From positions 62,001 to 126,000 of the forward strand of contig NZ_JACAIS010000001.1 of the NCBI RefSeq assembly GCF_030325625.1: a DNA stretch of 64,000 nt, read 5' to 3'. The position numbers were made by a program, and so were the translations under genes. Position 1 is the stretch's first letter. Each line of letters begins with the position of its first letter. The notes beneath the pieces are model-generated. The model ran no database searches, was not told the DNA's origin, and worked only from the letters and a program-made list of their open reading frames with translations. This stretch comes from Sphingobacterium sp. N143 (GTDB lineage: Bacteria > Bacteroidota > Bacteroidia > Sphingobacteriales > Sphingobacteriaceae). Positions 36,392 through 46,070 of this stretch are shown piece by piece.

Positions 36392-38926
36392 TTATTGCAT
36401 TTGTATACCCTCCATTGAGTTTTGGTTTTTGTTTTTCTTGAACATATTCATATCCATTTTTCCGAAGCGATAGGAAAGGTTCAGCTTGACCAATTGTGGG
36501 TTGGATAGTCGGTAATAGGTTTGTGAAAAACCTTCTCCCGAAGATACAATGGTATTTCCACGGCTTCTGAAAATATCGTTCACCGCCAAGGTAACTGAGG
36601 CCGCCTGGTTTTTTAAGAAGCTCTTTTTGATGGCAAAATCAACCGCATAAAAAGGTTTGATATAGCCTTGAGATGAGCTCTGTGCCTGGTTCATTGGTGG
36701 CCCAAAGGTCTGGTTTTGGGTAACAGGCATATTTGTTTTACCTTGATATTCAAAAGCGAGTTGGAGGTTCCAGTTTTTCTTCAAGTTGAAGGTGTTGTTC
36801 AGTTTTCCGAATACAGTCCACATGCCTTCTGCTGGCGTATGCTCGTCAACGTCAATTTTTGAATTGTATAAATTGAGGTCTGCGGTCAGGTCCCACCATT
36901 TTTGCAGATTGTTGGTATAGGTAAATTCTGCACCATAATTTTTTGCAGAATTTGCATTGATGTATGTGTTGATAAAATCGAGTTTATCGGTGATAGGGTT
37001 GACCTCTTGGGTCAGATAACGTGTGATCAGGTTGTTGGTGTATTTGTAATAGATCGAAGCCAAGAAGGTCCCCTTACCATGAGTATGGCTATAGGAAAGT
37101 TCACCCGAGGTGGTAAACTCTGGAACAAGGTCAGCATTACCCCGTGTGATGTTCAAGCTATCCGTATAATCGATGAATGGGATAAGCTGAAAGAAGTTGG
37201 GTCTATTGACGCGACGGGTCACACTCATCTGCAATTGATCTTTCTCGGATAGTTTCTTACTTAAGAACAGGGAAGGAAATAAGCTGAGTGGATAACGATT
37301 ATGAAATTTTTCTGCAGTATTTAATAATTCACCGTCGTAAGTTGAGCTCTCTGCCCGTAAACCGATCTTATAGGAAACCCAATCTTTTAGTTCCCCTCCA
37401 AGTGAGGCATAGGCGGCATATACGCTATTTTTACTGTCATAATTAGCTGAAGCTGAGGTGATATTCTCAAATTCATCTTCCCCCAGGGCTTTTAGTGAGT
37501 TGTTGTTGAGATTTTTCAACTTATTGATCTGTGCACGAACACCGGTTTCTAGTTTCATGCCATTTTTGAAAGGCTTTACATAATCTGCCTGAACAGTCAT
37601 AAACTTATTGTCCCCGGAACCAATATTTTTTTGAATCTGTGTACCGGTAATTTGATTATCACTATTGAGGTAATTAGTCGTATAGAGGCCATCGGACTTA
37701 TTCGTGCCACCAAAATAATTAAAATCTACAGTCAATTCTTCACCTTCAGCTTTGAATTTCTGGACGAGGCCAGCTTGTAGACCACGTGGTTTGAAGCTTC
37801 TTTCGGATTCGGAAATCCGGTTGCTCAGAGTAGTGTTACCCTGGGACTCTGTAGAAATCATGGTATTTTCATTGGGACGAAATTTCCCTTCGACCAGTAC
37901 CCCAGCAATAGAAACTGTTGTCTTTGGGCTAAAGTCATAGTCTAATCCTAATCTTCCGAAGGTAATCATACCTTTTGTTTTGCCTTCTATATCTTGACCG
38001 ACGGATGAATTGATACCATTGATGAGACTGGATCGATAACTGTCGCCCTGGGTATTTGTCCGCATACGCATATTCATACCCGTCAAAGAGATATTAAGCT
38101 TGTTTTGGCGAGCATTGAGACTTCCCATAAAATTAGTTCCTCCAAAACGGTCGCCCCCTAGCGTTACCATGCCATTGTACCCGGTTTTTTTATTCTTTTT
38201 CAGAATAATGTTCAAAATTCCAGCCATGCTACCTGAAGCATCGTATTTAGCGGATGGATTGGTAATGATCTCAACCTTTTCGATAACGTCTGCCGGTATT
38301 TGGTCAGGAGTGAGTGTTGTGGGTTTACCATCTACAAAAATCGTTGGTGCAGCATTTCTGAGTTTGACATTTCCGTCGATATCTACTTGTACTGATGGCA
38401 TTGTGCGCAATACGTCAATAGCAGTACCTCCAGCTGCGACGATATTTTTTTCAACATTGAATACTTTTTTATCAATATCCAATTCAAGTAAGGCTTTGCG
38501 ACCTGTGACAGTCACCTCGTCCAATTTTTGATTGTCATTGGCTAAAGTTATGCTTCCGAGATCTTTGTCCAAGGACTTGGCATCGTTGTTGTCAATAGGA
38601 ATATCTACGGCAATATAACCGACGGAGCTTATCTTTAACTTCCATTTGTCTTTGGTGGATATGTCCGAAAAGCTGAATTTTCCATCTTCTTTGGAGCTAG
38701 TGCTTTTGACCAGTATTTCTCTTCCTTTACCTGTATTCTGATCAGTGGTTACCCTTAGCAAGTTTACTGAAGCTTGTGGAATTGGTTTTCCTTGATTATC
38801 TACCAGCTGACCTGAGATCTGTCCTGAAGAAATTGTATAAGCATTAGGTGGTTTAACAGCAGGGGACTGCGCATACAAAGAGGCAATGGTGATTGCCATA
38901 AAAGCTGTCGTGATGAATCGTTTCAT
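36392..38926 (-). CDS. Outer-membrane beta-barrel receptor, TonB-dependent-receptor-like
   Basis: The 844-residue product has a signal peptide ending near LYAQ and then a carboxypeptidase-regulatory-like domain (SGQLVDNQGKPIPQASVNLL, about residues 38-57). A plug domain follows with LDEVTVTGRKALLELDIDKK, GTAIDVLRTMPSVQVDIDGN and DVIEKVEIITNPSAKYDASG, and then an outer-membrane barrel of the OMP_b-brl_3 type (about 400-844) ending in LNLSYRF and a polar tail. This is a receptor class distinct from SusC, without a SusD partner. It lies 146 bases upstream in map order from the LytTR response regulator stop, on the same strand, so it may be a target of that system. Ligand unknown. Confidence 0.88.
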   Translation of the reverse strand: MKRFITTAFMAITIASLYAQSPAVKPPNAYTISSGQISGQLVDNQGKPIPQASVNLLRVTTDQNTGKGREILVKSTSSKEDGKFSFSDISTKDKWKLKISSVGYIAVDIPIDNNDAKSLDKDLGSITLANDNQKLDEVTVTGRKALLELDIDKKVFNVEKNIVAAGGTAIDVLRTMPSVQVDIDGNVKLRNAAPTIFVDGKPTTLTPDQIPADVIEKVEIITNPSAKYDASGSMAGILNIILKKNKKTGYNGMVTLGGDRFGGTNFMGSLNARQNKLNISLTGMNMRMRTNTQGDSYRSSLINGINSSVGQDIEGKTKGMITFGRLGLDYDFSPKTTVSIAGVLVEGKFRPNENTMISTESQGNTTLSNRISESERSFKPRGLQAGLVQKFKAEGEELTVDFNYFGGTNKSDGLYTTNYLNSDNQITGTQIQKNIGSGDNKFMTVQADYVKPFKNGMKLETGVRAQINKLKNLNNNSLKALGEDEFENITSASANYDSKNSVYAAYASLGGELKDWVSYKIGLRAESSTYDGELLNTAEKFHNRYPLSLFPSLFLSKKLSEKDQLQMSVTRRVNRPNFFQLIPFIDYTDSLNITRGNADLVPEFTTSGELSYSHTHGKGTFLASIYYKYTNNLITRYLTQEVNPITDKLDFINTYINANSAKNYGAEFTYTNNLQKWWDLTADLNLYNSKIDVDEHTPAEGMWTVFGKLNNTFNLKKNWNLQLAFEYQGKTNMPVTQNQTFGPPMNQAQSSSQGYIKPFYAVDFAIKKSFLKNQAASVTLAVNDIFRSRGNTIVSSGEGFSQTYYRLSNPQLVKLNLSYRFGKMDMNMFKKNKNQNSMEGIQMQ

Positions 38927-39072
38927 GTTTTTTCTTTACAATCATGATCGTTTGCCAAATTTTGGACATACGATAGAAAGCAAATTTGAATATGTTTTTT
39001 AAGCTATACAATCATCTGTAGACCGACGGGGCAAATGTGTAGACGAATGAAAGTTTATCGACTGATGCTGGA

Positions 39073-39783
39073 TCAATGTAGTGATCCCTTAGAATGGAGC
39101 TGTTTGATGTTATTGATATACTTCTTGCCAATCGGAAGGTGGATTTCAGGTAAAGTAAGCTTTGTCTGCGAGGTCTGTTCAATTCTACTTTTATTGACAA
39201 TGAAGGAATTGTGTATCCGTAGAAAACCGGTTGTTGGTAGGATCCTCTCCATCCCACGCAGGTTACTACGAGTAAGCAGTGGAGCCTCCCGATCAACCAA
39301 ATAAATCTTTACATAGTCTTTCAGTCCTTCAATATAGCTGATCTCGTGAAGGAATATTTTGGTTTTCTTATACTCTACATTGACGATGATATGATCCTTT
39401 TCGGGTGCCTGTTTTCCTGCGCGCAGCCTCATGATATCTTCGACTTTGTGGATAGCTGCCGTGAGGCGCTCTTTTGAAATCGGTTTTAGAAGATAATCGA
39501 CGGCATTCAGCTCAAATCCTTCAACTGCATATTGGTGATAAGCCGTTGTGAAGATGATCAAAGGAGGATTTGTAAGCTGGCGGATAAATTGTGTGCCGAG
39601 CTGGCCCGGCATTTGGATATCCAAGAAAATCAAATCTATGGCATGCTTCCGTAGATAATCTTCAAGGTCTGTAACGGCATTGAATTTATGCAGCACCTCA
39701 ATCTGTGCAAAGTTGAGTAAGTCGTCTTCCAAGATATTGAGCGCAAATGGCTCATCATCGATAAGTATGCATTTAATCTTCAT
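39073..39783 (-). CDS. LytTR-family response regulator
   Basis: The 236-residue product has a receiver domain at about residues 1-118 with phospho-acceptor Asp in LIFLDIQMPG (about 55) and the conserved lysine in VDYLLKPISK (about 103). The LytTR DNA-binding domain covers about 140-236 (HEISYIEGLKDYVKIYLVD and LPTTGFLRIHNSFIVNKSRI). Its start overlaps the stop of the histidine-kinase gene by 11 bases, so both are made from one transcript. LytTR regulators of this kind pair with LytS/YehU-like kinases, as here. Possible target: the outer-membrane receptor gene on the same strand. Confidence 0.92.
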   Translation of the reverse strand: MKIKCILIDDEPFALNILEDDLLNFAQIEVLHKFNAVTDLEDYLRKHAIDLIFLDIQMPGQLGTQFIRQLTNPPLIIFTTAYHQYAVEGFELNAVDYLLKPISKERLTAAIHKVEDIMRLRAGKQAPEKDHIIVNVEYKKTKIFLHEISYIEGLKDYVKIYLVDREAPLLTRSNLRGMERILPTTGFLRIHNSFIVNKSRIEQTSQTKLTLPEIHLPIGKKYINNIKQLHSKGSLH

Positions 39784-40813
39784 CAGTCATTAATTTGAGT
39801 GATACTTCAAAATAACCTTCTTCTGTTCTGTTGATGGAAAGATCGTGCCGATTGGGGTAGAGCAGTTGTAATCGTCGCCGCACATTGGTCAGACCAATGC
39901 CTTCATTGGGACGTGGCTGGATGTGCTGCAAAATTTTATTGCGCGAGATAAAAACTATACCGCTCGGCACCTCCCTGAATTGAAATTGTATATCGGGTGC
40001 ATGTTGAGAGTCGACCCCATATTTAAATGCATTTTCTACAAAATGGATAAACAGTAAAGGGGGGATCATTCTATTTTTGACCGTACTCTCCATATTCAGG
40101 TTGACACTTCCTTCCACCGGAAGGCGCAAAGTCTGTAAGGCAATAAAATTGCGCATATGGTCGACTTCCTTGAACAGTTCAACTTTGGGACCCTCAACTT
40201 CGTATAGAATATACCGAAGTATTTCAGATAGCTTGACGATGGTTCCCTCAGAATCTGGTGATCGTTTGCGGATCAACCAACGAATGTTGTTGAGCGTATT
40301 GAATAAAAAATGGGGGCTGATCTGAAGCTTCAGTATGGTTAGTTCAGCGGTCGTTTTTTCGATGGCAATCTGTTTATTGAGCTCCTTCTGCCTGGCCTGT
40401 TCATCGTATAGAAAGATCATGGAAGAAGTGATCATGCAGAGTGAATATATAATCCCAGGGCCAATCACCAGACGGACAAAAAGGATGTTCTCTTTGGTCA
40501 GATGAGCTAGTTCGCCATCGGGGTTAAAATAAACAACCGCATAATTCAGAGCAACATAGGTGATAAAACCCAATCCAATCAACAGCACAAAAATCTTTCG
40601 TCTCCCAAAAAAGTAGGTGGGGGCAACAACGTAGCAATGCAGATAAAAGCTGCTTGCCAAGAAAATGATGTTGGCCAGGTGAGATAACGCCGCATAAGGT
40701 TTGAAGTCTGCAATCTTATCTGGCTGATAGAGGTAGGTAATGAATGGAAGAAACAATAATACGGTCCAGATGACAATATGTAAATAGAATTTTCTGAAGA
40801 ATCTACCAACCAT
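39773..40813 (-). CDS. LytS/YehU-type sensor histidine kinase
   Basis: The 346-residue product has four hydrophobic segments in the first 140 residues (IVIWTVLLFLPFITYLY, LANIIFLASSFYLHCYVV, IFVLLIGLGFITYVALNYAV and RLVIGPGIIYSLCMITSSMI). A His_kinase domain follows with the phospho-accepting His in LQISPHFLFNTLNNIRW at about residue 166. An ATPase domain comes next, with PPLLFIHFVENAFKYGVDS (N box, about 260) and GIGLTNVRRRLQLLYP (about 305). The sensor part is only the membrane segments. Its stop overlaps the response-regulator start. On the minus strand, 40849-40842 reads TACTTTTG, a possible -7 element 29 bases before the start. Confidence 0.92.
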   Translation of the reverse strand: MVGRFFRKFYLHIVIWTVLLFLPFITYLYQPDKIADFKPYAALSHLANIIFLASSFYLHCYVVAPTYFFGRRKIFVLLIGLGFITYVALNYAVVYFNPDGELAHLTKENILFVRLVIGPGIIYSLCMITSSMIFLYDEQARQKELNKQIAIEKTTAELTILKLQISPHFLFNTLNNIRWLIRKRSPDSEGTIVKLSEILRYILYEVEGPKVELFKEVDHMRNFIALQTLRLPVEGSVNLNMESTVKNRMIPPLLFIHFVENAFKYGVDSQHAPDIQFQFREVPSGIVFISRNKILQHIQPRPNEGIGLTNVRRRLQLLYPNRHDLSINRTEEGYFEVSLKLMTDED

Positions 40814-40945
40814 ACGATATGCTTTATTTCAGGATTATAGTCAAAAGTATGAAATTATTTAACATACTGCTAGTTTACACTAAGGGTGAAAAGATCAAAT
40901 TTCTTACAGTTTATTTTGTATTTTGCAATATATAAACTTCATAAC

Positions 40946-41932
40946 GTGACATTCAATCCGGACCGATACAGTACCATGCCCTACAGACGATGTGGGAAGA
41001 GTGGTATAAAGCTACCAGCGATTTCATTGGGGCTCTGGCAAAATTTTGGGGATATCGATATCAAAGATGTTTTCAGAGAAAGCCTGTTTACAGCTTTCGA
41101 TCATGGTATCACACATTTTGACCTGGCTAATAACTATGGCCCATCTGAGGGTAGTGCAGAACAAAATTTTGGGGATATTCTACAAACAGATTTCAGGGGA
41201 TATCGTGACGAGTTATTGATATCAACCAAAGCCGGCTATACCATGTGGGCTGGGCCATATGGAGATTGGGGCAGCCGAAAATATCTGATGGCAAGTATTC
41301 ATCAGAGCTTAAAACGAATGAAACTTGACTATGTGGATATCTTTTATCATCATAGACCGGATCCAAATACCGCTCTTGAAGAAACTATGAAAACCTTGCA
41401 CGATATTGTACAGCAGGGGAAAGCGTTGTATGTGGGACTTTCCAATTATCCTCCTGATGTAGCAAAGAGAGCTGTACATATATTAAAGGCATTGGGAACT
41501 CCCTGCCTGATCCATCAGCATAAGTATTCAATGTTGGTAAGGATACCAGAGGAAGGCTTATTAGAAATGTTGCGGGAAAAAGAGATTGGTGCCATCGCCT
41601 TTTCGCCTTTGGCTCAGGGGTTATTGACTGATAAATATCTAAGCGGTGTTCCTGCAGGTTCTCGGGCTTCAAGAGAACATTTTTTAAAAAGTACAGCCAT
41701 TACAGCAGAGTTGGTCATGCTGTTGACCCAATTAAATGAACTCGCATTACAACGGGGACAAACACTTGCCCAGATGGCAATTGCATGGTTACTGAAAGAT
41801 ACTGGGCTGACTTCGGTATTGGTAGGGGTAAGAAATCGGGAACAGGTGCTCAGTTCATTGAAAGCGCTAGAAAATTTGCATTTTACGCGGGAAGAATTGA
41901 ATCATATAACTGCTATTCTTGCTGCGGTCTAA
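40946..41932 (+). CDS. Aldo/keto reductase (YghZ-like)
   Basis: It is an NADPH-dependent oxidoreductase with a TIM barrel. The catalytic tetrad is visible as Asp in THFDLANNYGP (with the Tyr of NNYGP), Lys in LISTKAGY and His in IFYHHRPDP. The start is uncertain. The family sequence before the first strand (FNPDRYSTM, then YRRCGKSG) is kept, so I take the GTG at 40946; an ATG at 40976 would cut it, and a GTG at 40886 would add a hydrophobic run not seen in relatives. YghZ relatives reduce L-glyceraldehyde-3-phosphate and methylglyoxal. It diverges from the histidine-kinase gene. A DUF1905-type gene follows after 21 bases. Confidence 0.88.
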   Translation: MTFNPDRYSTMPYRRCGKSGIKLPAISLGLWQNFGDIDIKDVFRESLFTAFDHGITHFDLANNYGPSEGSAEQNFGDILQTDFRGYRDELLISTKAGYTMWAGPYGDWGSRKYLMASIHQSLKRMKLDYVDIFYHHRPDPNTALEETMKTLHDIVQQGKALYVGLSNYPPDVAKRAVHILKALGTPCLIHQHKYSMLVRIPEEGLLEMLREKEIGAIAFSPLAQGLLTDKYLSGVPAGSRASREHFLKSTAITAELVMLLTQLNELALQRGQTLAQMAIAWLLKDTGLTSVLVGVRNREQVLSSLKALENLHFTREELNHITAILAAV

Positions 41933-41953
41933 TGTTTTGTTTGATCATTAGTA

Positions 41954-42448
41954 ATGAAGAGTGATATGCTGGTCTTTAAAGCCAAATTGGAAATTATTGG
42001 GATCAATCCGTTTGTGTTTGTCCCAGCTGATGCCTTGCATGCTTTATTTAAGGAGGCTGGTAAAAGCAAGGGACATATTCCTATTAAGGGAACTGTAAAT
42101 GGAAATAATTATAAGCAAACATTACTGAAATACAAAGGGGAGTGGAGGCTGTACATAAACACGGCGATTTTGCCGAATTCACCAAAACGGATCGGTGAGA
42201 TCTTGGAGATTTCCGTGGCATTTGATCCGGCAGACCGAACATTGCATCCTCATCCTGAGCTCGAACAGGCATTGCTGAATGATGATGGCGCTAAACAGGT
42301 GTTTGAAGCACTTTCACCATCAATAAGAAAAGAAATCATTCGTTATATATCTTCTTTGAAAACAGCTGAAAGCCGAACAAGAAATATTGAAAAAGCAATC
42401 GGATTCCTATTAGGTAAAAATCGCTTTATTGGGCGTGACAAAATTTAA
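41954..42448 (+). CDS. DUF1905/YdeI-type protein
   Basis: The 164-residue cytoplasmic product has an N-terminal DUF1905 domain (about residues 5-95; FKAKLEIIGINPFVFVPADA, IKGTVNGNNYKQTLLKYKGE, YINTAILPNSPKRIGEILEI). A short C-terminal helical YdeI/OmdA-type segment follows (LSPSIRKEIIRYISSLKTAE, then SRTRNIEKAIGFLLGKNRF). Relatives are widespread; the E. coli namesake has been linked to antimicrobial resistance and envelope stress, but mechanism is unknown. It lies 21 bases after the aldo/keto reductase and 57 before an oxidoreductase, suggesting one operon. Confidence 0.8.
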   Translation: MKSDMLVFKAKLEIIGINPFVFVPADALHALFKEAGKSKGHIPIKGTVNGNNYKQTLLKYKGEWRLYINTAILPNSPKRIGEILEISVAFDPADRTLHPHPELEQALLNDDGAKQVFEALSPSIRKEIIRYISSLKTAESRTRNIEKAIGFLLGKNRFIGRDKI

Positions 42449-42505
42449 AAGAAGGACTTTTAAAAATATATGCGTTGAATTTATAAATGTGAATTAAATA
42501 TAATA

Positions 42506-43489
42506 ATGGAAAATACAAAGATAACATGGGGGATCATTGGTTGTGGCGATGTGACAGAGAAAAAAAGTGGCCCCGCATTCAACAAAGTGGACAATAGTCA
42601 ATTGGTGGCCGTCATGCGCAGGGATGCGAACAAAGCCGCAGATTATGCACGTAGACATCAAGTTCCTACATGGTATTCGAATGCGGCTGACCTATTGGAT
42701 GATCCACTTCTGAATGCAATCTATATTGCCACACCACCATCTTCACATCTTGAATATGCGCTGTCTGCGTTACGGAAAGGAAAAGCAGTTTATGTTGAAA
42801 AACCTGTTGCCTTGAATACCGATGAGGCTACTTTATTATTGGAAACCGTTAAACAAACAGGTGGGAAACTGGTTGTGGCACATTATCGCAGGCAGTTACC
42901 GATGTTTCTCAAAGTGAAAGAAATACTCGATACTGGACAGATTGGGGACGTACGGACTGTTCAAATGCGGTTGTGGCAGAGCCGAAGTCCTGAAGTCGTA
43001 ACAAAACAGGCTCCAAACTGGCGTACTGATCCTACAATATCCGGTGGCGGGTACTTTTTTGATCTGGCTCCCCATCAGTTAGATCTGATGCTGTACTTTT
43101 TTGGTAAACCACTTTCCTACGAAGGATTCAGCCAGGTTCAGGACAAGGACAGCGAAGTGGCAGACCAAACAACAGGTACGATACTGTTTGAAAACCAAGT
43201 GGTTTTTAACGGTAGCTGGTGTTTTAATGTTTCACGAGAAGATCAGGTTGATCGCTGTGAAATTTTAGGAAGTCGGGGAAGTCTATTTTTTTCTGTGTTT
43301 GGTGATACTGTTATACTGAAAATGAATGGGGATGAAAAAAAGTTCCAGTTTATCCATCCTGAAAATATTCAGTACCCTATGATTTCAAGCACAGTAGCAT
43401 TTTTTAGGAATGAAGGTCCTAACCCAGCATCTATTGAAGAGGCATTTCCTTTAATGAAGATCATGGATTGTTTCGCGAAGAAAAGGTGA
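42506..43489 (+). CDS. Gfo/Idh/MocA-family oxidoreductase
   Basis: The 327-residue cytoplasmic product has an N-terminal Rossmann fold with ITWGIIGCGDVTEKK (about residues 5-19, NAD(P) loop) and the family signature AVYVEKPVALNTDEA at about 94-108. A C-terminal alpha/beta domain follows with the GGGYFFDLAPHQLDLMLYF stretch (about 175-193), where Asp and His contribute to the active site. Family members oxidise or reduce sugars and inositols. No carbohydrate operon surrounds it, so substrate is open. It lies at the end of a likely three-gene run starting at the aldo/keto reductase. Confidence 0.88.
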   Translation: MENTKITWGIIGCGDVTEKKSGPAFNKVDNSQLVAVMRRDANKAADYARRHQVPTWYSNAADLLDDPLLNAIYIATPPSSHLEYALSALRKGKAVYVEKPVALNTDEATLLLETVKQTGGKLVVAHYRRQLPMFLKVKEILDTGQIGDVRTVQMRLWQSRSPEVVTKQAPNWRTDPTISGGGYFFDLAPHQLDLMLYFFGKPLSYEGFSQVQDKDSEVADQTTGTILFENQVVFNGSWCFNVSREDQVDRCEILGSRGSLFFSVFGDTVILKMNGDEKKFQFIHPENIQYPMISSTVAFFRNEGPNPASIEEAFPLMKIMDCFAKKR

Positions 43490-43634
43490 GTAAGAGATCC
43501 TATTCTTGGAATTAAAATAGGAATAGCACGTGGATAAGAATGATGTCTGTGGTAATAAACATATCTATACTATAAGCTAAATTTATAGCACAGATATGTC
43601 ATGTAACCATATGAAAATAACACTTGCGATGCAA

Positions 43635-44612
43635 TTAATAGATAGCGACCGGGTTAACATTAACTTGGGTAGAGCCTACATAAAGAGGTTGGCCCAATAC
43701 GAATAGAAATTCCCAGACTTTTTCTTCCACTAATGGTCTCGTATCGATCAGTTCAAGATTGTAAATTCCACGTTTTGCCAATAGGAATTGATTGATCGGA
43801 AACTCTTCGTTAGTGCTTGGATTAGGGTATACTTCTGATGCCCATGTATCTCCGCCAAAGGCAATTATACCTTGATCTGCTAGCCATTTAGCAGCTTCCA
43901 TACCTATACCTGGTTCGGTTTCTAAAAATTGTTGATTATTGTTGCCTATCAATTCTAGCCAACCGGTGTTGAACAAAACAACATCTCCTTTTTTGATGCG
44001 GATATTCTCCTTCTTTAATACAGACTGTATATCAGCCACAGTAAATTCAGTACCACCAGGAACAATTTTTTTACCATAATGAGCTGTCATATCCAGTACA
44101 ATTGCTCGTGTTACAAAGGGCGGTACTTTTTCAATACCGAGTTTCTTTACGCCTTCTACAGTGACAAAATCACGGGCTTTGTTCCCATTATAATATACAT
44201 TGTTTATACCAATATGACCGATACCATTGAGCTGCGTTCCGACACCAGTCCAAGCGTTGACCAATTCATCATTGAAGCTGAATTTGTTGGGACCAAGGGT
44301 AGCACCAGCCTGTTCGCCGGGTTGTATATTATATAAATTGAAACTGCGATGGCGAAAGGCTGGTAAGTGCTTATCTATTGGTACAGCAAGTGGTATGGTT
44401 TTTCCTTTTTTGACCAATTTCAAAGATTGTAAAACCAGCTCTGGTGTAATTAGATTAGCCGCACCGATCTCATCTTTTTCACCATATGAAGAATGGTACC
44501 AAGTACTATCACTTGGATTGATCAGAAGTGATCTATCTTGGGCTTTACTCTGTAATGCTCCTAAAGACAGCGCCCCCAAAAGAAGTGCTGTCATGCGATT
44601 GATTTTTTTCAT
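43635..44612 (-). CDS. Secreted cyclase-family (kynurenine-formamidase-like) hydrolase
   Basis: The 325-residue product has a signal peptide ending near LQSKAQ. The fold is that of the cyclase family (PF04199), with the metal-site region reading GVGTQLNGIGHIGINNVYYN at about residues 117-136. In this longer subgroup the usual form is G-T-Q-x-D-x-x-x-H; here the aspartate is replaced by Asn, while the Gln and His remain. Later landmarks are GTEFTVADIQSVL, GDVVLFNTGW (about 210-219) and FGGDTWASEVYPNP (about 255-268). Family members hydrolyse formyl-kynurenine or related amides and lactones with a metal ion. The changed residue could reduce or alter activity. Single gene. Confidence 0.78.
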   Translation of the reverse strand: MKKINRMTALLLGALSLGALQSKAQDRSLLINPSDSTWYHSSYGEKDEIGAANLITPELVLQSLKLVKKGKTIPLAVPIDKHLPAFRHRSFNLYNIQPGEQAGATLGPNKFSFNDELVNAWTGVGTQLNGIGHIGINNVYYNGNKARDFVTVEGVKKLGIEKVPPFVTRAIVLDMTAHYGKKIVPGGTEFTVADIQSVLKKENIRIKKGDVVLFNTGWLELIGNNNQQFLETEPGIGMEAAKWLADQGIIAFGGDTWASEVYPNPSTNEEFPINQFLLAKRGIYNLELIDTRPLVEEKVWEFLFVLGQPLYVGSTQVNVNPVAIY

Positions 44613-44758
44613 CTTTATGAGTTTTAAATTTAACTGATGATAAAATATCAGATTTGGTGGAATGCCTAGCAGTGGTTATGTTAAAAGCTATTCAAGAAAT
44701 CTGAAACTGTTTATTCATCTCACTGTATGCTCATAAATCATAACAGAAGGTGAAATGA

Positions 44759-45742
44759 TTATATTTTTGATAGTTCAGCATTGATGAATGATAGTTCATC
44801 TGTGGTGAGGTCAATATCTATTGCTTGTGCATTGGCAACGGCCTGGGTCGCATTTCTTGCTCCGGCCAATACAATGGTGATGGCAGGTTGTAAGCTTGTC
44901 CAACGCAGGACCAATTGGGAAAGTGTGACTCCTTTACTTGCTGCAATAGGGCTGATGGTATCTAAGAAGGTTTTTACTTTAGTAAGATCAAATTGTTGGA
45001 AATAGCCATTGCGATGGTCATTTTCCTTCAATTTGCCTTCATTGAAATATTTACCGGTCAACAAACCACGCTCCATAGGACTATAGACGATTATTCCCAG
45101 ATCATTTGCCAAAGCGTATGGTACAAGATCCTGTTCTATACCTCTATTCAGCATGCTATAACCAACTTGGTTACTGGCAATATTCAATGTGTCTTTAGCA
45201 TCTGAAACTTGCTCAACACTGTAGTTGCTGACACCTGCTGCTCGGATCTTTCCTTGTTGTATAAGGAGTTCCAATGCTTCCATGGTTTCTGAAATAAGTG
45301 TTGTGCCATCTGGCCAGTGAATTTGTAATAGATCAATGTAGTCTGTTTGTAATCGTTTTAAACTGTCTTCAACCTCTTTGATGACACTGGCTTTGGAAGC
45401 ATATTTATAGACTGGAATTACCTTTCCAGCTTCCTCAGCGTCGAAGAAAAATTCACCTTTACCATGGTTACTTCCATCCCATACTAACCCGAATTTCGTT
45501 AATAATTGAATCTTGCTTCTGTCATATCCTTTTATAGCTTCACCAATCATCTCCTCACTTAATCCAAATCCATAAAAAGGAGCTGTATCTAGTGTGGTAA
45601 CGCCGTGATCAAGCGAGGCTCTGACAGAATCAATAGAATCTTTCTTCTCGTTTCCACCCCACATGTTGCCACCGATCGCAAAAGCACCGTAAGTGATCGC
45701 TGATAATTCTAAGTCTGTTTTTCCTAATTTTCTGTATTCCAT
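44759..45742 (-). CDS. Aldo/keto reductase
   Basis: The 327-residue NADPH-dependent oxidoreductase has the tetrad Asp in TLDTAPFYGF (with Tyr), Lys in LLTKFGLVWD and His in LLQIHWPDG, at about residues 52, 57, 83 and 134. The opening MEYRKLGKTDLELSAITYGA is typical of the bacterial AKR11/AKR13-like groups. The C-terminal NADPH-contact region reads TIVLAGARNATQAVANAQAI. It is a separate gene from the reductase at 40946, which has a different N-terminus and signature, so this is not a duplicate. A likely -7 element (TAACTTTG, minus strand 45859-45852) lies about 110 bases upstream. Confidence 0.9.
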   Translation of the reverse strand: MEYRKLGKTDLELSAITYGAFAIGGNMWGGNEKKDSIDSVRASLDHGVTTLDTAPFYGFGLSEEMIGEAIKGYDRSKIQLLTKFGLVWDGSNHGKGEFFFDAEEAGKVIPVYKYASKASVIKEVEDSLKRLQTDYIDLLQIHWPDGTTLISETMEALELLIQQGKIRAAGVSNYSVEQVSDAKDTLNIASNQVGYSMLNRGIEQDLVPYALANDLGIIVYSPMERGLLTGKYFNEGKLKENDHRNGYFQQFDLTKVKTFLDTISPIAASKGVTLSQLVLRWTSLQPAITIVLAGARNATQAVANAQAIDIDLTTDELSFINAELSKI

Positions 45743-46070
45743 TTTCTTTCTCTTTTAATGTTGAATGTTAAATTCTTACTTATTATTTGTTCGTGTCAAC
45801 AGCAAATAAAATGCGTTGAACCGTGTTCTATTATTTGAATTATTGATACTGCAAAGTTATATCAGTATTTTTTACCATTAAAATAATTTAAATTAGGGTT
45901 TTTTATAACTTATGTTATAGATCGGGTGCGGTGTACTTGGAAATAAAGGCGCGTTTTGAGGAGTTATTCTTTTTTGTTTGTCAAATATTAAACTAGTAAA
46001 TTTATAGAAGACACTGGAGATGAATGGGGATACTTATGCTAGTAAATAATTACATTGATCACGAAGAACT
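45743..46070. other. Divergent intergenic region between aldo/keto reductase and FAD dehydrogenase
   Basis: No coding region. On the minus strand TAACTTTG (45859-45852) is a perfect TAnnTTTG -7 match for the reductase. For the plus-strand dehydrogenase I see no clear -7/-33 pair. Confidence 0.45.
45852..45859 (-). promoter_or_regulatory. Candidate -7 element of the aldo/keto reductase gene
   Basis: The minus strand reads TAACTTTG here, a perfect TAnnTTTG match, about 110 bases before the start codon. No TTG is found at the proper distance, so the promoter is unconfirmed. Confidence 0.35.

Noticed and set aside
36902..38531. Open frames on the plus strand inside the receptor gene
   Set aside because: They are mirror frames of a well supported minus-strand outer-membrane receptor, with no family motif of their own.
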